Shown: positions 12,401-25,100 of the stretch, piece by piece
Numbering within the stretch: the stretch's first letter is position 1
How the letters are laid out: each line of letters begins with the position of its first letter
Origin: Haliotis asinina
Taxonomy: Eukaryota > Mollusca > Gastropoda > Lepetellida > Haliotidae
NCBI RefSeq assembly: GCF_037392515.1
Contig: NC_090281.1
Coordinates: forward strand, 45,856,645-45,920,644
DNA length: 64,000 nt
Direction: 5' to 3'
The notes under the pieces: model-generated
Told to the model about the DNA's origin: nothing
Seen by the model: only the letters and a program-made list of their open reading frames with translations
Database searches by the model: none
Made by a program: the position numbers and the translations under genes

Positions 12401-15325
12401 TCTCATTAACATATATCTTCCAACTCTTCTTACCTCATTATAATCGTCTTGTTGAATTTGCCGATCATATCACTTGGTCCGACAGGTCCTGTGCTGAGAG
12501 TGGCCACCAGTGCGTTCAACTCCGGATATGGCTCTGTTATGTCTGTGTTGAAAAACATATTCTGATAGATACCTTCTGATTCTGATACCTTGCAGATTCA
12601 TTCCCGAAAACAAACATGACATACCACAAATTCATGCACACGCACACGCACACGCACACGCACACGCACACGCACACGCACACGCACACGGACATGCACA
12701 CTTTACGCAAATGCACGCACAAAAGAAACCTAATTTATCGACAATGAAGCTGACACTGATCATGTGTACTCATCATTTCCACCTGAAACAGAACCGCGCC
12801 AGATTTAGCCATCGATCTTGAACCCTCTAAGTAGTCCCTCAGGCAGGCCCTGACAGCTGACGAATAATGTTAAACAAGAATACCTGCGGCATTAAAAGAA
12901 TTATAAGGATACGTGGTATGTTCACATAAGTGAATGCTTTACTTGAATGTTTTCCATGCGGTTGAACAGTCGTAGTCCAGAAGTTATCTTTGAAGGGTGC
13001 TATGCCGATGGCATACGCCAACATGGACGTGACTCCTATCCGCCACTGGTCGCGTCCAGGATGATAGTCTGTGCTCGCTCTTACCTACGAAACAAATCAA
13101 TGCATGTAGTACAGTCGGCATCCCGTCAGGCCGTTAGTTACAAACACCTTTATCACTTGCTTGATGACGACGTTAGTACCTACACGGAAACGTATTAACG
13201 TCTCATATTAATATTAAAGAAACTGTATATCCACAGAACTCTCCTCGTTGTTTAACCACCATCTGATAAGTATTTATGTTACGAGGGAGAAGTATGCGTT
13301 ATATGTTCATACAAGAGAAAGTGATGAGTCAGCATGTTTCGTCGTCCTGCCTGTGTTGCGAGAGGGTTTGAGTGAAGCTTGCATTTTCTCAAGAGTAAAT
13401 GTTTTATACTCCTACCTGTGTTACGGGGGAGAAGTATGTTTTATATTTTCATGCAAGAAAACGTGATGAGTCAGCATGTTTGGTTGTCCTACCTGTGTTA
13501 CGACAGGGATGGAGATCGCATGCAGTGCGTGTCTACAGACAGACATGCAGTACTGTATTGTCAAACCATTTTTGGCAGCTCCACGTCCCATCTGATTGAG
13601 CCACGTCTCTGCCATGTGTACATCCTCAGTGAGAGCACCAACTCCGCCAAACTCACCTTGAAGCCAGTCCTGAAGTTATTACAGAAATGCCTTGAGTTTC
13701 TGATGAGGCTACGTGAGGTGATGGTAAGTGAGATGAGATGATAGTGCTTGACATGAGGGTAGGGTAGGTGAGTTAAGTAGGTGAGTATGTTAGTTGAGAT
13801 GAGATGATAGTGCTTGACATGAGGGTAGGGAAGGTGAGTTAAGTAGGTGAGTATGTTAGTTGAGATGAGATGATAGTGCTTGACATGAGGGTAGGGTAGG
13901 TGAGTTAAGTAGGTGAGTATGTTAGTTGAGATGAGATGATAGTACTTGACATGAGGGTAGGGTAGGTGAGTTAAGTAGGTGAGTATGTTAGTTGAGATGA
14001 GATGATAGTGCTTGACATGAGGGTAGGGTAGGTGAGTTAAGTAGGTGAGTATGTTAGTTGAGATGAGATGATAGTGCTTCACATGAGGGTAGGGTAGGTG
14101 AGTTAAGTAGGTGAGTATGTTAGTTGAGATGAGATGATAGTACTTGACATGAGGGTAGTGTAGGTGAGTTAAGTAGGTGAGTATGTTAGTTGAGATGAGA
14201 TGATAGTGCTTGACATGAGGGTAGGGTAGGTGAGTTAAGTAGGTGAGTATGTTAGTTGAGATGAGATGATAGAACTTGACATGAGGGTAGTGTAGGTGAG
14301 TTAAGTAGGTGAGTATGTTAGTTGAGATGAGATGATAGTACTTGACATGAGGGTAGTGTAGGTGAGTTAAGTAGGTGAGTATGTTAGTTGAGATGGGATG
14401 ATAGTACTTGACATGAGGGTGAGGTAGGTGAGTTAAGTAGCGAGTATGTTATTTGGGATGAGATGATAGTAGTTGACACGAGGGTAGGGTAGGTGAGGTT
14501 GATTAGGTGAGGTAAGGTGAGTAGAGATAGGTGATTTCAGCTGAGTTAGGTGAGGTGAGTCGATGGTAGGTGATGCAAAGCGAGGTAAGGTTCCACATTG
14601 CGTTTAAAATTACTGTTATTGTGCAGCGAATACATGCATGTGCCTGTGAGTGTGATTCATCTTGTGCCAGACCCATCTCCTTTCGGTATATTTATTTATT
14701 TTTCCACCACGAAGATACAACACCGAGGTTTAAATAATATAGATACCCTTTCTCTTACTCATTGAAGATGACCAATGCGTGTTCGCCCTTTCAGTCACAA
14801 ATTAGCGCCAAGGTAACTATACATATTATCTTTGCCGCTATTTTGTGATGCAAAACACTGACCTTCGGGATGTGGTGGAGCGGTGGATTAAGTATGGTTT
14901 TACGCCGATTGTAGCAATATTTTAGTAACAACATTGCATCGGGAAACACCAGAAATAGGTTTCACAAATTGTTCCCATGCGAAGAATCGAAGCCCTGACG
15001 AGCGGACGCTTAAAACCATTTGGCTACCCCACAACCTTTCGATGTATTAGTGACAAATCGATTTATTCGGTGTATTTCTTTTGAAGCAATTGTTGGCCAA
15101 CACTCTAGATCTCCCTATATGAAACAATCAGTTACTGTTGAGCCTACCTGTTCATATGTCATTAAGCCCCATTTTCGAGCATTTGCGAAGAGGTCGTCCC
15201 AGAATATCTGAAAGTAGAAACCATAAACCTATAAACCAAAAGGAAACAAGTCAAACCTATAACACATCTGTAAGCAAACACGATAAGTGTCTTATGTATG
15301 CAAGACATACATACATACATACACA

Positions 15326-15393
<68 letters not shown>

Positions 15394-17758
15394 TACATAC
15401 ATACATACATACATACATACATACATACATACATACATGAGTGAGTTTAGCTTTACGCCACACTCAGCAAGATTCCAGCTACATGGCGGCGATCTGTAGA
15501 CAATCGAGTCTGGACCAGACAATCCAGTGATCAACAGCATGATCATCGTTCTACGTAAATGGGAACCGAAGATATGCGTCAATCAAACCTGGCAACCCGA
15601 TCCTGTTAGTCGCCTCTTACAACAATCATGGATTACTGAAGATCAGGTCTTCACGAGTTGACACCATAAAAGAGGAACATTATGAACAGGTATATTTTCA
15701 AATTACCTGTTCCGTTGGAAGGGCTTTTGTCTTATCAATGATGAAAGAATATTGACCACCATTCTGTTTAGCGTACGTTGTGTCGCTTGCCCTGCAATTG
15801 CACATAGCTGATATACAAGTAGTTAGCAGGTGATTTTAGTTTTACGCCGCTTTCATCAATATTTCCGCAATATCACAGCGAGGAAAACACATTCTATCCA
15901 TGTGGAGAGTTGAACCGACCCAGATGTGATTAAGAGCATGTACTGTGAAGTTTATCATTTTTTCTTATTCATTCATTCTTTATGAGCCATCGTCTTATGA
16001 TACGATAAACATGCTAAATACATATACAATTATAAATAAAATGGAATCATTCACAGTTGATTGAAATATAACATTCTCCACGACATCACGACATTTGATA
16101 CTTCTTGAAATACTTATATGTCTTAAAATGTTTTAGGGGCTCTCGCATATTGTGGGTATAACATTTATATGTTGTTTACGCAGTTACAGAGTATTTACTA
16201 AGATACATCTGAAAGACAAATGCACATGATATTCATTCCCTGTGAAACCCTGTTTAAACGTCGCATTATCTTTGTTCTCTTGGTGTCGTAAAATATCTTC
16301 CTGTACATACACGACCACAGGAGTAAACATGAGGCACACTAATATTAAGGAGATAACATTTTAGGGCTTTTCATAATGAAAAATGCCACGTGAAAATCGT
16401 AATTGTGAGACAAATTTAAATGAGTCTGAAAAGCAAACTTGTTCTTTTTCATGACTTGTTCACTTGATTGTCTGGTCCAAATTCTATTATTGACAAATAT
16501 TGCTGAATGACAAAAGAAACTATACAAACTCGAATCACCTTTATTCTAAAGACAGACCACCATTGTAAAAAGGCAAATGAAGTTTAAGAACATAGGTATG
16601 GACAATGCACATGCCCATACGCCTGCTATTAAAATTTCTTTCCTTTTTCCACAATGGTGGATTGTCATTTCGTACTATCAGTGATTTCGATTTGGTAGCC
16701 TTTCTTTTGCCCGTCGATTTATGATTATAATTACTCGATAGGGAAACTAGTGAAATACTTGCCAGTATCTGTTGTGTGCTGTAACTGGCAATCCTGTTTT
16801 GTTGTAGAGCCACCTAGTAAGTACATACAGCAAATACATTCAGATACAGTCAACCAAACGTGTGTCGAGTTAAAATGTATTTTGCACAACCGAAAATAGA
16901 TGAATAAAGGAATTATGCGAGGGTACGAAGCCTTTATTTCCATACAATCATGGGTTCGATACCGTTGTGGCGAAGCTGAAGTGACCTTCTTAAATACTTC
17001 GAGTTATGCAAGATTCCACACAGCCGAAAATAGGTGACTATAGAAAGGATGCGAAGGGACAACCATATGGTCTTCTTAAAGTACGACTTTGTGGTGTATT
17101 CACATATATGCATACACATGGGACATGGGTTGATTTATCGTCGATGTTTGTGTACGTTCTCTAAGCCCGAGGGCTATCGCTCCTGTTACTTACAGCATGC
17201 CGTTTGGAAATACTTGTGGGGTAGCCTCCCATGTCTTGACGCCATTTCCTGCACCTTTGTAGTACCACCATGAGTCGAACTGCAAGTATCTGAAACAGAG
17301 TTCGTGAGTGAGTTGGGTTTCATTCTGCTGTCAGACAGCGGGTTGCTTTGAAAAATATTTCATTTATGTTAAGGTGAGTCAGATCCCCGAGCAAAGAGTG
17401 TTAGACCCACGTATATGTTGCGTACAGACCACGAATCATAAACACATCGAAACTAGAAGACGTACCCACGACAAGCGGATCCTGTTACCAAACAAAACCA
17501 AAACGTCATGCGCACATCGAACTGTGGCACTTGAAGCTAGTGTGCCTCTGGAAAGATGTGTAAATGTCCACCTACCTGAAGGGTATTCCTGTGTCATTGA
17601 TAGCGGTAACAATGTCGATTATGGTGTCTTCGTAATTCTTCTGGGGTTCCGTATGGTAATAGTAATATGCACCTGCAAATAGTGAGTGCAATGTTTGATC
17701 GCTGCTTGATGTATATCAGGTATTCGTTGGAGTGGGGTCCTATGAGGAAAAACAAGCG

Positions 17759-17805
<47 letters not shown>

Positions 17806-20135
17806 TGCAGGGGATTAGGAGAGGTTGGGTAGGCTTCTGGTTGAAGGATTCACTCGTCACTCTGAAGATTCGGTTTCCCACATAATAAGCCGCTGGTTGG
17901 TGAGAGTTGAACCGGCACTCGTTGATTTTCCGGCGATTGTTATTTGTGTAATGGTTAGTTTTACGCCACTTTTAGCAATATTCTAGCAATATCACGGCGG
18001 AGCTCACCAGAACTGGACTTCACACACTGAACCTATGTGGGGATCGAACACGGGCCTTCGACGAGAGGCGGGGCTTTATCCACTGGGCTGCCCCACTACC
18101 CCTGACGTGGTATCAGCATGTAACACCACAGAACAATTTTGCAAACTGGAGTCGAGAAGGGGTTGCCATTTCTTGCAGTCCCTTACCGTTGTCTGTGTAG
18201 TACCCCAAATAGTTGTTGGTGAAGTCTGACTTGACAAAACTATCGTCTCTTCTGTACATTTTTTGCAGGACCTGCCCCCAGCTGACAAATCCCTGAAATT
18301 GTAATGATTAAAATTTAACCTAATTAATGTCAATTTCAATTAAATAAATATTTAAATATAAGTATAAACATAAAACTGTAAAGCCAGTCTATGTATACGT
18401 TTGATAATGAAAAAAATATTATATGTAATACTGATATTATCATTACGTAATGAAATATATTTTTGCATAATAAAATAAAATAATTTTGATAACTTTTAGA
18501 ATACGTTCTGTCACTGCTGTTTCGGATTAAGACAGATATCATAAATAGACATATTTATGAAGCCCTGTGTGTTAACCTTTTGTATTCCTTCACTTCGCAC
18601 TGTTTATAGACCGGTCAATATAGTCTCATCAAATAGGCGAGAGCAATCTTATATACAGCACCTTGTTGATGCCTTGGTTGCTGAAGAAGAGGATGGTGCT
18701 GGTTTCAAAGTTGGCTGGGACGTTGGTAACGCCACCCATGGTTCCCCAGTACATGTTGGCTAAAGCGCCGTTTTTCTGGTACATGAGATTGGCGGACATG
18801 AAAGAACTGGCAGGAGACAGGATGAAAGTGTTGGCTGTCTTGTTCCGGTCGAATATACAGAAAGGGCCACTTGTGATACCGTCGGAAATGTTAAGAGGAG
18901 GCAAAAATCTGAAAGTGAACTATTCTACAGTAATAGCTTAGATGGACAAAGCAGAAAACATGCACATATTTTACATATATACGCACATACAAATGTATAT
19001 TTACATATACACAAACACACACACACGCACACACACATGATTTCTGTATAAGTGATTTCTTCAGGTGCATAATATATAAGTATATAATCCATAGTCCATG
19101 CTTGTCCAAACTCATATATTTACCACACCAAAAGCAGTCTGACAAATGTTATGAATATTACTATCATTATGATTATTTATAAGAATAAACAATGACCAAT
19201 GCCCCAATGCCCCAATGTCATCACTCATTCACTCCGCATCACTGTACATACTCTCCAAATGCTTTTTGGCCATATCCAAACTGACCACCACCGTACGACA
19301 GGAAGCCACGGGATACTGGCGTATTCTCCACAACGAAACCGGGAAAGCCGGCTATGACGTCATCGTTTTTCTTTGCCATCGTTCCGTTCGTTGCGTTCAG
19401 GTACGTCTATTGAGAGCAAAGCGAAAACTCATATACCTGACGTTCGTGTGTTTTATGAATGATCCATCCAGAGAAGTTTGGAGATAATAATGTTCCTTTC
19501 GATAACACATTGGTTGTCAGGACTGTGCCACTGTTATGGTCATTTGTTTGTTTGCATGCTTGTTTGTTTAAAGTCGTAATATTCAAGCACTTTTGTGGCG
19601 TTCTGTAAAAAATCCAGTGATCAACTTCACTATCATCGATATATGCATTTGGGATACTAAGACATGTTTCAGCCATGAACGCCATCCGGCCATCACTGAT
19701 GTGAGGGGACGGTGGGGTAGCCTAATGGTTTAAACATTCGCTCGTCACGCCGAAGACCCGGGTTCGATTCCCCACATGGGTACAATGTGTGAAGCCCATT
19801 TTCTGGTGTCCCCTGCCTTGATATTGCTGGAATATTGCTAAAAAGCGGCGTAAAACTAAACTCACACACTCACTGATATGAATGAAACACTGTACAGCAT
19901 AGTCGTATTGGACACGTATATCTTGAATGGTAAATATCCATTAAACAACACCCAACGTAATATAGGTGTTCATATTTAACGATATTTGAACTGCTCTTGG
20001 ATGTTACAGACGGCGTTGACGTTGGTCAATCATTAAAAACAGTCCATAGACATTTTGTATGTTCACATTCACCAGTAAATTAAACAGAAAACATTCCAAG
20101 GTGATACTTGTACAAACATGGTTTTGTGTTAACAT

Positions 20136-20234
<99 letters not shown>

Positions 20235-22122
20235 CGTGTGTGTCTGGTATCATCACAAAATCAACATGGATTCAAGTCATTTTTGTTGTGAGTGAAAGGG
20301 CGGGTCAGAAATACTCAGCTTTTCCATCTTGGTCACCACGAGAAGTTTTATATACATTTTTAAACACATACTATTGCAAAAATACAGAAAGGGTGCTTAT
20401 TGAAGATATCTGTGTATATGCAATTAGAGGGACTTTGTACAGGGTAACGCTAAAGCTTCTGCAATGTGCATGTTTGATGCAGAAAATGTTTGTATGTAAA
20501 ACCCGTGAGAAGAAAGTAAAACCTGTTTGAAGATGACAAACTGATCAGGTGGGTTTGAGAAGACACTTGGGTCTGGCGTGTAGAGGTAGATGCTGGCTAG
20601 GAAGCGGTATGCGTCGGCTTGGTAGAGGAAGTTGGTGGACTGCCATTTGCCGATGAAGTCAGATCCAGATGTTCCTGTGGTCTCCAGAAGCTTCAAGGTG
20701 CCATCGGCGGTGCTGTAGACCTTATTGTTGGCGCGGAAGAAAGTCGGGGCGCTATTGAGCCAGACATCTCCATCGACACTGATCGAATAATAACCGCTGG
20801 TATAGACGGTGATGGTATAACTATCACTCCTTGTGACACCTGTACACGTGAAGTAACAATTATGAATAGAACTTCCAGATATTACTGAGATTCCGGGATA
20901 CGAACACGCTTTTTCAGAATCAGACACCCATCTGATACCTGTGACAGGGATACACAAAGTACGTTATCCAGACTACTAGATTTTCATTTTGTGTAGGAGG
21001 CTGCGTGGGTTAGATGGCTATCTCTGTGTGCTGGCATATGTACTATAACTGTTTCCTAAATTCCGTTTCACATTAGTTATGGGCTCTTATTTTCATAATG
21101 TTTGAATGAAGAATTAATTTGGTGGAGTTTCGTCTCGACCCACGGTTATTTCTTTCTGAGATTCCATTGAGGTACATTTCAACGAGCGCCATGCAACTCT
21201 TGGTTAGAAGTTGTCGCATTTGTGCAAAGCCTTAGTATAACGGTTTACTGAGGGCATGTGGAAGAACTGAATCATTTACGAATCCGTTACAGAAAAGATG
21301 TTTCTTCGATATAGTTCCCTATTTTGACTAGATCTTTTTCAGGTATACAATTAACTGGCCTTTGGATATGCGCATTGCTTAGTATGTTGTAACTTTAATT
21401 TGCCGGCTGATTACCAAAGCCCAGGATTGGAATCTAGGTGAGACGAAGACTTAGATAACAACACATTCCAGTTTGGCATTCTCTAAATAGAATTGGCATG
21501 ACTCGTGACTCTTGACCAAAAATACTAATTACAAAATACCTAAAAACGCTTACAAGAACTGATGGATATAACGCATGTGGGGTCAGCTTGTTGCTGTATA
21601 TTTTAGTCGTTATTCATAACAAACATAACACGAGCTATGAAACGTTGTTTACTCTGCCTGTATTTCTGTCTTAATTATTTCATGCTGCTTTGCATATTTA
21701 ACATTTCCTTTAAGTTGGTCAATATGAGTTCTCACCATAAACCACACATCACTTCACGCCTAATTTACTCTTAGAAACATTGTCACTCATTAATCGATTT
21801 ACACATGATGGCTATTATACAGACTGATATTGTTACTTTCATCAATTAGACATCAGTAGTCAGTCAGGTATGGTCTTTTCTAAAGGAAAGTAATTTCTTT
21901 GAATGTATGAGTAATATCATAAATTTCAACAATGTTTAAAAGAGTAAAAAAAACAGATTTTAAGACACAGACCTACTGATCTAATGAGTCTCATCTTATA
22001 TCATTTCATTCTCTTCATATGTAGATACATACAACAGAAAGTGTTTATCAAACAATGACAATAACACACTGACCTGCAGCAGACACAAGGACCAGGATCG
22101 CGAGAAGGAAACTGACAGCCAT
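9480..22122 (-). CDS. Secreted glycosidase-like (beta/alpha-barrel) protein, copy B, complete, 16 exons
   Basis: Coding exons, 5' to 3' on the minus strand: 22074-22122, 20523-20839, 19252-19406, 18662-18908, 18187-18292, 17576-17672, 17194-17289, 15707-15791, 15148-15207, 13493-13669, 12943-13084, 12434-12533, 11381-11453, 10589-10735, 10195-10334, 9480-9711. Phases agree and the total is 2,223 nt (740 residues plus stop). Residues 1-16 are a signal peptide (MAVSFLLAILVLVSAA). Residues about 17-256 are a beta-rich N-terminal domain. From about 257 a barrel-like domain shows YYTDNGAYYYYH, YLQFDSWWYYK (D329), TYEQDW (D405), DVHMAETW and a GPVGPSD motif near 526. The C-terminus looks beta-sandwich-like. 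The pattern recalls clan GH-D-type alpha-galactosidase-related barrels (GH27/GH36); this is my inference, and catalytic Asp329/Asp405 are candidates only. Copy A is a tandem paralogue downstream. Family call moderate, gene structure strong. Confidence 0.88.
12636..12690. repeat. CACACG hexamer microsatellite
   Basis: About nine copies of CACACG in a gene B intron. Confidence 0.9.
13728..14515. repeat. 66-bp minisatellite, about 11-12 copies
   Basis: Unit from GATGATAGTGCTTGACATG through GGGTAGGGTAGGTGAG to AGTATGTTAGTTGAGATGA, period 66 bp (for example 13741 to 13807). Copies differ by few bases until they decay after 14390. It sits in the gene B intron between exons 13493-13669 and 15148-15207. 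As 66 is a multiple of three, a repetitive open frame arises on the minus strand by chance. Confidence 0.95.
14893..15040 (-). repeat. Family 1 tRNA-derived SINE
   Basis: Tail TTTTACGCCGATT at the left; B-box-like GAATCGAAGCCC and A-box-like TTGGCTACCCCAC at the right. In an intron of gene B. Confidence 0.75.
15307..15436. repeat. Compound AC and ATAC microsatellite
   Basis: ACAT units, a long AC run, then about 12 ATAC units; it ends at the tail of a SINE. Confidence 0.95.
15438..15662 (-). repeat. Family 2 SINE-like repeat next to a microsatellite
   Basis: GAGTGAGTTTAGCTTTACGCC to AGGTCTTCACGAGT. Its tail directly joins the AC/ATAC microsatellite at 15307-15436. Confidence 0.85.
15830..15945 (-). 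repeat. Family 1 SINE, truncated
   Basis: TTTTAGTTTTACGCCGCTTT through CCATGTGGAGAGTTGAACCG; the A-box end is missing. Confidence 0.65.
17757..17801. repeat. GC/CA dinucleotide microsatellite
   Basis: GCGCGCGC followed by about 18 CA units, about 85 bp upstream of gene B exon 6. Confidence 0.9.
17951..18103 (-). repeat. Family 1 tRNA-derived SINE
   Basis: TTAGTTTTACGCCACTTTTAG at the tail, GGGGATCGAACACGGGCC (B box) and GGGCTGCCCCACTACCCC (head). In an intron of gene B. Confidence 0.85.
19555..19681 (-). repeat. Degraded family 2 SINE-like repeat
   Basis: AATCCAGTGATCAACTTCAC and CATTTGGGATACTAAGACAT remain of the body. Confidence 0.5.
19712..19876 (+). repeat. Family 1 tRNA-derived SINE, well preserved
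   Basis: GGTGGGGTAGCCTAATGGTT (A box), CCCGGGTTCGATTCCCC (B box), then GCTGGAATATTGCTAAAAAG and GCGGCGTAAAACTAAACTCA. This is the clearest reference copy in the window; it lies in intron 2 of gene B. Confidence 0.92.
20139..20240. repeat. Long TG microsatellite
   Basis: About 50 TG units, in gene B intron 2, about 280 bp from exon 2. Confidence 0.95.
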
Positions 22123-25100
22123 CTCCGCCTATGATGGCAACAATAGTGGAACAAGATCAGATATTCTCCTCACGCCTTAGTATTATCTCCAGTTTCTTAT
22201 CGCCACCAAATACGTATGGCATGCTTATCTGCATTCTGATACTGATAATCCATACAAACATGCCTGAGAAGTGAAATTTAAAAAATATTTACTACTATAC
22301 TGAAAATAGGTAACTTGTCACACATTCGAAAGCGTTGGTAATTCTGAGTGCACTTTGTTGTGTGATTGCAACTGATACGTGTGCGAACTGTACTTATTGC
22401 TCGCGTCAAATATGTTGACGGTCGAGATCCATATCTTTCTGAAATGCCTGCCAAAATTGTATGTATGATTACTTGGAGTCATCTCTGAGATCAAAGACTG
22501 CCTTCTGTTTGCATAAAAGAAATTTATATTGAAGTGTTTGTAGCAAATTATAATGTAACACGTATTTAACAATTTTGTTGAAAAGGCCTATTCTGCATTT
22601 TATTGTTTCATAAGAACGTGACGAATAATTTTATAAGCAATAAATTATATATTCTATTCTGTTTCCGTTACTGTTATACTGTTCTGAAGATCTGTGGATA
22701 AAGATCTTCTAAGCCATGCCTGGAGACATGCCAAAGATGCCAGGCCATAACAGACTGTGTAATGAAGAGCTTGGTCCTACTTAACGTTTATCAATGGAAT
22801 CATGCCGGATTAAGTAAAAACTGCCATCTAGCATTACTTCCGGAAGTAGGAAATACCCACGGCACAGGCGCAGCACTGCAGATGCAACATGAAGCGGACG
22901 ACAGGCCTCAAACGAAAAGGAAGTTTCAGAGGTCACATTTCATCTTCACGATTTGCTGCCAAGGGAGGCTGTTCATCCCTGTGACGCCAATCGCCAGCTT
23001 CCCAAAAATGCACAAGAAAGAGATGTGGGCATTTCTATGATACTGCACGAGGCAGGAAACGTCAAAACACCAAGCACCGTGCAGTACTTAAGAAATACAG
23101 TTCGTTCTACCACCACCTATGGTGTAATAAAGCACACTTTCGCCATGAACTATTATAGTTAAAGCACGAGGACGCTCCTCTCTAAGATGCCGTATTTAAT
23201 AATTTCTAAGCCTAATTTCGATCAATCTATGGCAGAAAACAAACGAGGGTGTCTGTGACCTAAATTAAGAATCCTCGCACAGGGCTAACTGACGCGCTGT
23301 TCATTTGACGTGTCAGCCCCCGCTACGGTAAGACACACGGTACTAGAAAAACAAATGATGAACAGTTTGGTGACGGTTTAAGTTCGGGTTAAATATCTTC
23401 TCTATATCATTTTAACTACATCTGTGATTCTCTTAAACCATACAAGGCAATATGAACATCTCATTTCTACTACCAACGATAATTTAGGCCAGTACATTCA
23501 GCTGAAGCTGACTAGTCATGCGACATTCCACGATTGCATTGTGGGAATGTAAACATTGCAAACATTACCGTGTCACTGTAAAATTTTGAGTCGAACTATG
23601 AGACATGTTATCCTTCGGAAAACATAAACGTAATGTTTCCACCAGTGATGTTAGCTGTGTGATGCAACTGCAAACCAAGAAACGGGATGCGACGAAGCAG
23701 TTTACTGTGGGAGGCTGTACGAGGCGATGGCAACTGACATCCATCGTGACGTCGGTTACATTGTGACGTAATGCAAAAAAGTTCGATTACGAGGGCAGAC
23801 TGGAATGGCTCAGTGACATCAACGCATTGTGACGTAATGCAAAAAGTGCACATTATCGTCTGATAAAGTATTGTCGGCGCCTTTGATCTTTCACCGAAGC
23901 ATCTTAGAATTCCAAATATCTCTGTCTTAATCTAGGACAAGTCTACATGTAGCGCTGAAACTACAGATTCACAATGTTCACAATTATGCGGTTAATGCAT
24001 AGTGCCCCCTAGCAATGTATTCCTTTGCTTCTCATGACAATGGTTTTGGTCTGTTTCTAAAGAAATGTTTCCTGTCTATTTCTAAGTGCATGTGTTGCAA
24101 CATATTTCCCAGCGACCTCTTCTTTCAATTTGAAAACTTATACAAAATCATCAACAATACCAGTCATAAAAAATATTTCATATTTTCAACATAGACCACG
24201 AAGGTTTATGCTCCACGATTTGGATCAGATGTTTCAATCTAGACAAATTTAGATAAATATGAATGGTCATTTCCAGAGGAAATCTGGATGCTCTCTCTTT
24301 TCACAATACTTATGCAATATGTTCCTACGTTCCCAAATGGAAGTGCCATGCGATAAAGTAGGCTCTACAAGACTATTTACAAAGTTGTGTGACATCATAA
24401 TGTGTCACAAAACCAATTTTCAATCTTAGCCGTTGCAGAGTTAGTTGCAGCTATTTAATTTTACAATGCAGAATACCGGTATTCGTGTTCGACGGTCTGA
24501 ACACGAACGCGGGTAGCTGATATAGTCTATATTTTGCATTCTCAGTCTTCCTTACAAGTTACAGATGCTATGTGCAACGTTTATCTGTGTCAGATGAGTA
24601 TGTATTTATTCTATAATACAAAATGTATGACTCCCAAACTGTAACACGCTACAAAAAAGGAGTAAGAGCAGAGACTGTCTATTTCATAAGACAAACAAGT
24701 ACACCTGAGGAAGTGCAAAACCTATACAATGGTTAAATGGGGGAAACCTGTGAAGTGTAGGTGTCTTATTAGGTAGAGGGGTGTTTTATGCTATTCGTCT
24801 TCGCCGACCTCAGCTGAGGTCAGTACAAACAGATCCCTCGATGTGATATAAGGCAGGGACATCGAGTACACCAAAGACATCTGCCCTCGTTACATGAGGT
24901 CAAGTACATTTGGGCTGATATTGTCCGGGGAATAGATTGAAATTGATCATAGCATTATTTCTGTTGTAACATCTGAATAGCTTTTCGATCCACCAGGACA
25001 ATGTTTTATGCAAAAGGTGCACTAGATCATGACTTTTTGTTGAAGTGCCGTGTCATTGCCACAAAACGTTTCTTGAATTTTCTTTTTCAACACGCTGTTT

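Noticed and set aside
12636-12690. CRISPR-like or other spaced repeat array
   Set aside because: All tandem arrays in the window lack unique spacers; they are simple satellites of a eukaryotic genome.
13561-14082. 173-residue open frame with repeated HYHLISTNILTYLTHLPYP on the minus strand
   Set aside because: It is a chance product of the 66-bp minisatellite and runs off-frame across the real exon 13493-13669.
15138-15582. Thr-His and Cys-Val repeat proteins
   Set aside because: Translations of the AC/ATAC microsatellite; the only real coding DNA here is 15148-15207 (minus).
20059-20530. Cys-Val repeat frames
   Set aside because: Translation of the TG microsatellite in an intron.
22762-23162. 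Possible small gene upstream of gene B
   Set aside because: No recognisable domain, no good splice partners and stops in the alternative frames.
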